Below the pieces are notes generated by a model. It saw only the letters and a list, made by a program, of their open reading frames with translations, had not been told where the DNA came from and made no database searches. A stretch of 64,000 nucleotides of DNA from Flavobacterium ginsengisoli. Its GTDB lineage: Bacteria; Bacteroidota; Bacteroidia; Flavobacteriales; Flavobacteriaceae. This document shows, piece by piece, positions 58,301 through 64,000 of this stretch (positions are counted from its first letter, which is position 1; the number at the start of each line of letters is the position of its first letter). A program made the translations under genes and the position numbers. Location of the stretch: contig NZ_CP121110.1 in the NCBI RefSeq assembly GCF_029625315.1, positions 5,128,501 through 5,192,500 on the forward strand. The letters are read 5' to 3'.

Positions 58301-58523
58301 TTTTGTCCCGTTTGAAAGTAAAATTTTCCTTCAGTATCTGTTACAACTCCGTGAGTTGTTCCTTTAATATTGACAGAAGCCCCTATAATAGGCTGATTTG
58401 TAATAGCATCTACAACAGTTCCGTCAAGTTTAGATTGAATAAGAGGCGTGGTATTTTGGGCTTGTATTCCTGCCGTTATAAAGAGCAACTGCAAGAGTAT
58501 ATATAGGTTTAATTTTTTTTCAT
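55392..58523 (-). CDS. SusC/RagA TonB-dependent transporter (two frameshifts as sequenced)
   Basis: The composite gene encodes about 1043 residues: signal peptide 'LQLLFITAGIQAQ', CarboxypepD_reg-like 'KLDGTVVDAITNQPIIGASVNIKGTTHG', TonB box 'LDELVVVGYGTQKRKDITG', plug with 'LRGAVAGVVVTQSSGRPGASSSVRIRGGNSI' and '[27 protein letters not shown]', barrel and a final 'TFISGLNVTF'. ATG at 58523 is in frame only if the A8 tract (T8, 58513-58520) is A9. A later break at GTCTGC 55738-55743 is removed by restoring GCTGC. First structural gene after the cysteine-rich leader. Confidence 0.92.
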
Positions 58524-58626
58524 TTCTTTGTACTGGTTTTAAGTAATTAACAAGACGCCCTGAGCACTGTTTATACAGCACTCTAAAAGTGTTCTTGATT
58601 TAGTGATAAATGTTTCTTTAAGCCTC

Positions 58627-58652
58627 GCCATTTCTGTTGCCGCAGAAATGGC
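58627..58652 (+). terminator. Hairpin with plus-strand T-run inside the leader
   Basis: GCCATTTCTG TTGCCG CAGAAATGGC is followed on the plus strand by TTTTTTTATTT, so as read in that direction it looks like an intrinsic terminator although no plus-strand gene ends here. It may stop antisense transcription, or the T-run may just be the A-tract after the mini-ORF stop. Confidence 0.5.
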
Positions 58653-58657
58653 TTTTT

Positions 58658-58690
58658 TTATTTACAGCAACAGCTTTGCATTGTTTTCAT
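58658..58690 (-). CDS. Leader peptide MKTMQSCCCK
   Basis: ATG at 58690 opens a ten-codon frame ending in TAA at 58658, about 135 bases upstream of the susC start on the same strand. Three consecutive Cys codons (TGT TGC TGT) precede a Lys and stop. Polycysteine leader ORFs that control downstream sulfur genes are described in mycobacteria; I know of none in Bacteroidota. A chance ORF of this size is possible, but the run of Cys codons, the sulfur context and their pairing with the next hairpin argue for function. Confidence 0.5.
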   Translation of the reverse strand: MKTMQSCCCK

Positions 58691-58732
58691 TTTAGTTTTT
58701 TTTAATTGTTAGTTATTTAATTTATTGAATAA

Positions 58733-58766
58733 TAGATATAGTTTCAAGAATCTGCTCCAATACAAA
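58733..58766 (-). promoter_or_regulatory. Possible promoter of the leader/susC transcript
   Basis: On the minus strand TTTG (58766-58763) is followed 22 bases later by TATATCTA (58740-58733), which matches TAnnTTTG at four of six fixed positions. Spacing equals that of the moeA promoter. Weak on its own. Confidence 0.3.
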
Positions 58767-59380
58767 TAATTGCATCGAAAGAGACCTTTGGTTAAATTCA
58801 GTAAATATTTTTGGTGGTGTTTTAAAAGATTTGCTTCGATATGAAATCTAAAGGCAAACAAAATATGTAGATTATTAACAACAGATACACATATAACAAA
58901 TAGTGCTATAAGTGTAGTTTTTACGAAGAATGTAACGCGATATGCTTTCTGTTGTTTTCACAATAATAGTTTTTAAGGTTTGAAATACTATTTTAAACTC
59001 TACTAATCCTATAGACAAAGTTAAATTTTATATAATAAAAACCAAAAATTTGATGCACTTTTTTTGAAAAATATGTCTGCTACAAGCCTTGTGAAATATC
59101 CTTATTTTTTGCGAATGCCTTATTTTAAAGGACTTGATAAGATAATTGAGTTTGAGATAATTGTTAAAGAATAATTTAAAAACCATGCAAAATTGTAGTA
59201 ATTTACTCTTGTTTTTTATTCTTAAATTCCCTCTAAAATGTTTTTTTTGAATTTCAAATGAAGTAAAAAAGCTCTGTAGAGCAATTTCTAGTTTTAATTT
59301 TGTAAAATCTAAATAAGAATTTAAAGTTGATTTTGAATAAATTAAAGTAATTTTATAGGTATTAAAAGAAAATAGAATTT

Positions 59381-59425
59381 TTTGAACCAACCTAATGATA
59401 AATACTTATATTTGTAATAAGTATT
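59381..59425 (+). promoter_or_regulatory. moeA promoter with overlapping palindrome
   Basis: TTTG at 59381-59384 and TATATTTG (TAnnTTTG) at 59407-59414, 22 bases apart, form a good Bacteroidota promoter. A perfect dyad AATACTTA (59401-59408) N9 TAAGTATT (59418-59425) overlaps the -7 element, so it would be well placed as a repressor operator. Confidence 0.6.
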
Positions 59426-59453
59426 TTTACTTAGTTTTATAATTAAAAAGAAA

Positions 59454-60626
59454 ATGATAGAAGTAAAAGAAGCCTTAGAAATTGTTGCGGCAAATAGTTC
59501 GGTTTTATCAACGCAGAAAATTTCGGTGAGTAAAGCGTTAGGATATATTTTGGCAGAAACAGTTTATTCGCCTATTTCAATGCCACCGTTTCGCCAATCA
59601 GCAATGGACGGTTATGCTTTTACACATTCTATTAGGCATCAATTTGATGTGGTTGGAACTTCTAAAGCGGGAGATCATAACAATATAAAACTAAAAGAAA
59701 ATGAAGCAGTACGTATTTTTACAGGAGCTTATGTTCCTAAAAATGCAGATACTGTTGTAATGCAAGAGCATGTTATGGCTAATGAAGATTCGATTTTGAT
59801 AGCCAAAAAACCAGAAGCTTTTGCCAACGTAAGAAATAAAGGTGAACAGATTAATGCTGAAGATGTTGTTTTTGATGCCAATACATTGATTACTCCTGCA
59901 GCAATTGGTTTTTTAGCTTGTTTAGGAATTACAGAAATAACAGTTTATAAAAAGCCCAAAATCGCCATTTTGATTACTGGAAATGAATTGATAAAACCAG
60001 GAAAAAAACTTCCAAAAGGAAAAATTTACGAAAGCAATTCAGTAATGTTGCAAGCTGCACTTCAGACAATCGGAATTAATAAAGTTAAAGTTCATACCGT
60101 TAAAGACAATCTAAAAGCGACTAAAAAAGCATTACAGTCCATCCTTAAAAAGAATGATATTGTATTAATTTCTGGCGGAATTTCGGTTGGCGATTATGAC
60201 TTTGTAAAAGAAGCATTATTGAAAAATGGAGTACAAGAGCTTTTTTATAAAATCAATCAGAAACCTGGAAAACCCATGTTTTTTGGTGCTAAAAAAGATA
60301 CTTTGGTATTTGCCTTACCAGGAAATCCAGCATCGTCATTAACTAATTTTTATATCTACGTATATCCTGCGGTTAAAAACAAAATGGGATTTTCTAATAC
60401 GCATTTGCCAAAAATTGTCCGTAAGTTACAGAATCAGATTACTAATACTACAGGAAAAACACTTTTCTTAAAAGCATTATATAATGAAAGCAGCGCTGAA
60501 ATTCTAGAAGGACAAAGTTCGGCAATGCTAAATACTTTCGCTATAGCGAATGGGTTAGTAATCGTTCCGCATGATGTTGAAAACATAAAAAAAGGTTCAT
60601 CGGTAACGATTCTGCCAATTGATTAA
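59454..60626 (+). CDS. moeA: Molybdopterin molybdotransferase MoeA
   Basis: A 390-residue enzyme that inserts molybdate into adenylylated molybdopterin. Typical blocks are 'SKALGYILAETVYSPISMPPFRQSAMDGYAF', 'VRIFTGAYVPKNADTVVMQEHV', 'VRNKGEQINAEDVVF', 'VAILITGNELIKPGKKLPKGKIYESNSVML', 'DIVLISGGISVGDYDFVKEAL' and 'LPGNPASSLTNFYIYVYP'. First gene of the plus-strand Moco cluster, with its own promoter. Confidence 0.95.
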   Translation: MIEVKEALEIVAANSSVLSTQKISVSKALGYILAETVYSPISMPPFRQSAMDGYAFTHSIRHQFDVVGTSKAGDHNNIKLKENEAVRIFTGAYVPKNADTVVMQEHVMANEDSILIAKKPEAFANVRNKGEQINAEDVVFDANTLITPAAIGFLACLGITEITVYKKPKIAILITGNELIKPGKKLPKGKIYESNSVMLQAALQTIGINKVKVHTVKDNLKATKKALQSILKKNDIVLISGGISVGDYDFVKEALLKNGVQELFYKINQKPGKPMFFGAKKDTLVFALPGNPASSLTNFYIYVYPAVKNKMGFSNTHLPKIVRKLQNQITNTTGKTLFLKALYNESSAEILEGQSSAMLNTFAIANGLVIVPHDVENIKKGSSVTILPID

Positions 60627-60745
60627 ATTTTGTAGAAAGATAGAAGAAAGAAACAAATAGAAAGAGAACAGCAATTCTATTTCTAATATTGAAAAGCGTT
60701 TTATAAATAAAGCATATAGCTTGAAACCTGAAAAAGAAAGAAACC

Positions 60746-61315
60746 ATGAAAATATCAGTATTTATTCTTTGCGGAGGAAAAAGCACCAGAATGCAGTCAG
60801 AAAAAGGATTGGTTTTGTTTCAAGGTAAGCCATTTATCGAACACATTATTCAGGCGATTTTGCCTATTACGGATCGAATTAAATTGATTACATCATCAAA
60901 AGAATACGATTATTTGGGTTATGAAAAAATTCCCGATTTAATTGCAGATAAAGGGCCTTTAGGCGGAATTTTCACGGCATTGTCACATTCGGAAACCAAA
61001 TTTAATCTGATTTTAAGTTGTGATATTCCATTAATTTCAACAGAATTATTGCAAGAATTAATTTCAAAACATACCAAAGAAGCTGAGATAACAGTTTTTG
61101 CATCCGAAAGCAAAACACATCCCTTAATTGGAATTTATTCCAAAAATATTGTTGCGACCATTAAAGAAGCAATTGATTCGAATGAATTAAAAATGATGGA
61201 TTTGTTGGCAAAATTGCCTCATCAAATCATCAATATAGAAGAAAGTGAAAACTTCCATTTAACCAATATTAATTCGGCTGACGAATTGAATGATCTAAAT
61301 ATCAATTTAACTTAA
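60746..61315 (+). CDS. mobA: Molybdenum cofactor guanylyltransferase MobA-like
   Basis: A 189-residue nucleotidyltransferase: N-terminal 'FILCGGKSTRMQSEKGLVLFQGKPFIEHI' (GGxSxRMGxxK variant), 'ADKGPLGGIFTALSH' and 'ILSCDIPLISTELLQELI' with the metal-binding Asp. MobA converts Mo-molybdopterin to the guanine dinucleotide form used by DMSO-reductase-type enzymes such as nitrate reductase. It lies between moeA and a SUMT gene on the same strand. Confidence 0.88.
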   Translation: MKISVFILCGGKSTRMQSEKGLVLFQGKPFIEHIIQAILPITDRIKLITSSKEYDYLGYEKIPDLIADKGPLGGIFTALSHSETKFNLILSCDIPLISTELLQELISKHTKEAEITVFASESKTHPLIGIYSKNIVATIKEAIDSNELKMMDLLAKLPHQIINIEESENFHLTNINSADELNDLNINLT

Positions 61316-61321
61316 AAGACT

Positions 61322-62110
61322 ATGCGAAATTCAAAAACACCAAAATTGACGATAGTAGGCGCAGGTCCAGGCGATGTTGAATTGATTACATTAAAAGCAA
61401 TTAAAGCTTTAGAAAGCGCCGATGTAGTTCTGTACGATGCTCTGGTAAACGAAGAATTGCTAGAATATGCATCAAATGCAGAAATTGTTTTTGTCGGTAA
61501 ACGTTTAGGCTGTCACGCCTACACGCAAGATCAAATTAACGATTTGATAGTTTCAATGGCAAATCTTCACGGACATGTGGTTCGTTTAAAAGGAGGAGAT
61601 TCTTTTATTTTTGGAAGAGGAAGCGAAGAAATTGATTACGCGGTAAAATTTGGCTTAGAAACCGCTGTCGTTCCAGGAATTTCGTCTGCTTTGGGCGTTC
61701 CAGCAACAGCTGGAATCAGTTTGACACAACGTAAAATTGCTGAAAGCTTTTGGGTTATAACGGGAACAACTTCAAATCACGAATTATCAAAAGATGTTCA
61801 TTTAGCATCAAAATCGGCTGCGACTGTGGTTATTTTGATGGGCATGCATAAATTAAATGAGATTATTTCGATTTATCAAGAGAATAGAAATGACGACCTT
61901 CCAGTCGCAATTATTCAAAACGGAACAAAAAATTCAGAACAAAAAGCAATCGGAACTATAAGTACAATTACTAAATTGGTATCCGAAAAGAATATTTCAT
62001 CACCTGCGATTATCGTGATTGGTGAAGTGGTGAAAAACACATCAAAACTGACAGAATATTTTCAGGAGCATTTTGATGATGAATTCATTTTTCAAAATTT
62101 AAATTTATAA
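61322..62110 (+). CDS. cobA: Uroporphyrinogen-III C-methyltransferase (SUMT)
   Basis: A 262-residue SAM-dependent methyltransferase with 'KLTIVGAGPGDVELITLKAIKALESADVVLYDALVNEELL' (P-G-D-x-x-L-I-T signature), 'HVVRLKGGDSFIFGRGSEE', 'VPGISSALGVPATAGISLTQR' and 'VVILMGMHKLNEI'. It makes precorrin-2 for siroheme. Its place among Moco genes suggests support of assimilatory nitrate and nitrite (or sulfite) reduction, since nitrite and sulfite reductases use siroheme. It starts 6 bases after mobA. Confidence 0.93.
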   Translation: MRNSKTPKLTIVGAGPGDVELITLKAIKALESADVVLYDALVNEELLEYASNAEIVFVGKRLGCHAYTQDQINDLIVSMANLHGHVVRLKGGDSFIFGRGSEEIDYAVKFGLETAVVPGISSALGVPATAGISLTQRKIAESFWVITGTTSNHELSKDVHLASKSAATVVILMGMHKLNEIISIYQENRNDDLPVAIIQNGTKNSEQKAIGTISTITKLVSEKNISSPAIIVIGEVVKNTSKLTEYFQEHFDDEFIFQNLNL

Positions 62111-62112
62111 AA

Positions 62113-62352
62113 ATGATCGAGGTTAAATATTTTGGAGCTGTTGCTGAGAAAACAAAATGTGAATTTGAAAAATTATCTTTTTCAGAAGAATTATCATTGC
62201 AGAGACTTTTGCAGAATTTAAGCCAAAAATATGAGTTCGAATCACTAACTTTTAGCGTTGCAGTAAATCAAAAAATAGTTTCAAAAGAAGTAGATTATAC
62301 ATTGAAAACTAGCGATATTGTGGCTTTATTGCCGCCATTTGCCGGAGGTTAA
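62113..62352 (+). CDS. moaD: Molybdopterin synthase sulfur carrier MoaD
   Basis: A 79-residue ubiquitin-fold protein ending in the thiocarboxylate-bearing 'PPFAGG' (Gly-Gly C-terminus). It is the small subunit of molybdopterin synthase and is activated by the MoeB-type enzyme encoded 10 bases downstream. It partners with the MoaE product at the end of the window. It begins 2 bases after cobA. Confidence 0.92.
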   Translation: MIEVKYFGAVAEKTKCEFEKLSFSEELSLQRLLQNLSQKYEFESLTFSVAVNQKIVSKEVDYTLKTSDIVALLPPFAGG

Positions 62353-62362
62353 AAACAATTTT

Positions 62363-63437
62363 ATGAGTGAAACGGAACGATATAAGAGACAAATTATACT
62401 TCCTGAAATTGGAGATATTGGTCAGTACAAATTACTGAAATCTAAAGTTTTGGTAATTGGTGCTGGAGGTTTGGTCGCTTCAATTCTGCCTTATCTAGCT
62501 GCTGCAGGAATCGGCGAAATTGGGATTGTAGATGATGATCTTATTGAAGTTTCCAATCTTCATAGACAAGTAATTTATAAAACTTCGGCGGTTGGAAAAA
62601 GAAAAGTTATAGAAGCAAAAGCAATGCTTTCAGAACTGAATCCGGAAGTGAAAGTGAATGTTTTTGAAGAAAAATTATCTGGAAAAAATGCAATTTCATT
62701 GTTCGAAAAATACGATATTATTGTTGATGCAACAGACAATATTTCGATAAAATACTTAATTAATGATGCTTGTCTAGTGAGCAATAAACCAATGGTTTAC
62801 GGATCTATTTTTAGATTCCAAGGACAAGTTTCAGTTTTCAATTATCAATACGGACCAACTTACAGATGTTTGTATCCTGATGAAAATTCGAATGCGGCAA
62901 ATTGTGAAGATGCTGGCGTAATTGGAGTTTCCGTTGGAATTATCGGAATGTTTCAGGCCAATGAAGTTCTAAAAATAATTCTTGGAGTTGGTGAAGTTTT
63001 GAGTGGAAAAATTCTGGTTTATACTATTTTAAATAACGAACAGCAGAAGTATGATTTCGAAAAGAGTTCAAAATTAGAAATGAACAAAGAAGATTTCGAA
63101 CAGAAATACAATTCATCTGAAAATCAGATTGAAGAAGTAAAATTTGAATTTCTTTTGAATGAAATAGAAAACGATGAGGTTCTTTTTTTAGATGTTCGAA
63201 ATGAAGATGAAGCGCCAAAAATCAAATTGAAAAATAGTATTCAAATTCCGTTGCTCGCATTTAGAAAATCAAATTAAAAAATTGAATTCAAATCAAACTA
63301 TTTATGTTTTTTGCCAATCTGGAATTAGAAGCAAAATTGCGGCCGAATTGCTTCAAAAATATCAATTTAAAAATATAAAAAGCATTGCTGGAGGCGCTTT
63401 AGCAATGAAGCAGTTATTACAAGAAATAAAAATATAA
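62363..63437 (+). CDS. moeB: MoeB-type adenylyltransferase with C-terminal rhodanese domain (frame broken as sequenced)
   Basis: A composite of about 357 residues. The ThiF/MoeB domain has 'ERYKRQIILPEIGDIGQYKLLKSKVLVIGAGGLVASILPYLAAAGIGEIGIVDDDLIEVSNLHRQVIY' and 'VDATDNISIKYLINDACL', but the zinc-binding CxxC pairs are only partly visible ('YRCLYPDE'). The rhodanese domain has 'VLFLDVRNEDEAP' and the active-site 'YVFCQSGIRSKIAAELLQKY' with Cys. The frame breaks at GCTCGC 63253-63258; restoring GCTGC joins the two halves to a stop at 63435-63437. ATG at 62363 is preferred. It adenylates the MoaD C-terminus. Confidence 0.88.
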
Positions 63438-63466
63438 TCATAGGTTTTAAAATGTTCGTCTAGTTT

Positions 63467-63565
63467 GTCATTTCGACGAAGGAGAAATCTGCGCGAGTAG
63501 CTCGACAAAGATGGCGAATTACTGTGAGGAGTTCCTTGCGAAGATTTCTCCTTCGTCGAAATGAC
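63467..63565. repeat. Interspersed inverted repeat (GTCATTTCGACGAAGGAG family)
   Basis: Perfect 24-base arms at 63467-63490 and 63542-63565 start with GTCATTTCGACGAAGGAGAA on the plus strand. It matches the element at 49808-49905. It lies between the moeB and moaE genes. Confidence 0.88.
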
Positions 63566-63661
63566 AATATTGAGTTTTAATTCGTGAAAATTCGTGTAAT
63601 TCGTGGCAAAAGAAAAATCATTTTAATCCATATAATCTGTGGCAAAAAAAACATAAAAAAA

Positions 63662-64000
63662 ATGAGTAAAAATGTATTTGTAGAAGGACCAATTGCTCCT
63701 GAGTTTATTGCAGAATCAATCACTAAACATCAATCAAAACATACGATTGGAGCGCATAATATTTTTCTGGGACAAGTTCGTGCCGATGTTATTCATGATA
63801 ACACAGTCGTAGCAATCGATTATTCGGCCTATAAAGACATGGCAAATGAAGCTTTGTATGCCATTCGCGAAAAGGCCTTTGCCAAATTCGATTTAACTTG
63901 CATGCACATTTACCACAGTTTGGGCGTTGTAAAAGCAGGCGAAATCTGTTTGTTCGTTTTTGTTTCGGCAACGCGTCGCAAACAGGTTTATGAAGCCACA
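63662..64000 (+). CDS. moaE: Molybdopterin synthase large subunit MoaE (3' end outside the window)
   Basis: The first 113 residues are present and run off the right edge. Visible are 'IAESITKHQSKHTIGAHNIFLGQVRADVI', 'VVAIDYSAYKDMANEALYAIREKAFAKFDLTCMHIYHSLGVVKAGEICLFVFVSATRRKQVYEAT', which match the MoaE catalytic region (family length about 140-150). MoaE with MoaD-thiocarboxylate converts precursor Z to molybdopterin. It follows the repeat after the moeB gene by about 95 bases. Confidence 0.92.
   Translation, partial: MSKNVFVEGPIAPEFIAESITKHQSKHTIGAHNIFLGQVRADVIHDNTVVAIDYSAYKDMANEALYAIREKAFAKFDLTCMHIYHSLGVVKAGEICLFVFVSATRRKQVYEAT

Larger units (their letters stand above)
58521..58690 (-). 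promoter_or_regulatory. Candidate cysteine-responsive attenuator leader of the sulfur locus
   Basis: The leader between the mini-ORF and susC contains competing RNA structures. Helix A is GCCATTTCTG (58652-58643) with CAGAAATGGC (58636-58627), 10 bp. Alternative helix B pairs the three Cys codons, CTGTTGCTGT (58673-58664), with GCGGCAACAG (58643-58634), ten pairs including two G-U. A and B cannot coexist. A further hairpin with two wobbles is at 58583-58562. A ribosome stalled on Cys codons would block B. No U-run follows helix A on this strand, so control may work via Rho or translation rather than an intrinsic terminator. Confidence 0.5.
58691..59453. other. Long intergenic region between the sulfur locus and moeA
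   Basis: About 760 bases of strongly AT-rich sequence between divergent transcription units. It holds the candidate leader promoter and the moeA promoter with its dyad. A 120-codon minus-strand frame at 59028-59390 is Lys/Phe/Leu-rich and not credible. Nothing else structured was recognised. Confidence 0.6.

Noticed and set aside
58521..58690. S-box (SAM) riboswitch upstream of the sulfur locus
   Set aside because: The characteristic S-box core sequences and kink-turn are not present.
59028..59390. A 120-codon open frame on the minus strand upstream of moeA
   Set aside because: Composition is Lys/Phe/Leu-rich low-complexity as expected from AT-rich spacer, with no family resemblance and no neighbouring support.

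Overview
The window reads as a chromosomal segment of a low-GC Bacteroidota, most likely Flavobacterium. This rests on two SusC/SusD pairs, many Bacteroidota-type lipoproteins and DUF families (DUF4293, DUF4348, DUF4919, DUF3667), promoters of the TTTG / TAnnTTTG type, a Rho factor with an Asn/Gln-rich insert, and the intergenic inverted repeats typical of the genus. No rRNA, tRNA, CRISPR array, prophage or transposase gene was seen.

Layout. 0-23 kb is a housekeeping and accessory patchwork, nearly all on the minus strand after the first four genes: the end of a cation/proton antiporter, small enzymes (2H phosphoesterase, SRPBCC, LOG, GNAT, lactonase, MBL hydrolase), regulators, DUF proteins, dihydrolipoyl dehydrogenase and a NUMOD4/HNH-type protein. 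22.4-32.3 kb is a coherent minus-strand unit: LytS-type kinase, DUF5117-type zinc metalloprotease, SusC, SusD and a LytTR response regulator. This suggests a sensed peptide/protein scavenging system. 32-44.8 kb holds an MsbA-type exporter, TruA, a YfcE phosphoesterase, a NarL-type two-component pair, DUF4293, Rho, an M28 peptidase, DUF3667, dienelactone hydrolase, and an Lrp regulator divergent from ornithine aminotransferase.

44.9-58.7 kb is a minus-strand sulfur-ester locus: SusC, SusD, three formylglycine-type sulfatases, a YeiH-type putative sulfate exporter, a sterol-desaturase-like hydroxylase, a rhodanese-thioredoxin protein and a 39-residue membrane peptide. At its head is a tiny leader ORF, MKTMQSCCCK. 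Its three cysteine codons can pair with the following hairpin, the layout of a cysteine-sensing attenuator. I consider this the best candidate for an undescribed regulatory system here. 59.4-64 kb is a plus-strand molybdenum-cofactor cluster (moeA, mobA, cobA-type SUMT, moaD, moeB/rhodanese, moaE).

Quality warning. Thirteen otherwise well-conserved genes, including rho, are broken by 19 single-base indels. Ten are insertions that vanish if a GCTGC/GCAGC pentamer is restored (read as GTCTGC or GCTCGC); most of the others lie in homopolymers. This pattern looks like systematic base-calling error at a modified GCWGC motif rather than mass pseudogenisation. I therefore annotate the composite genes and flag each break.
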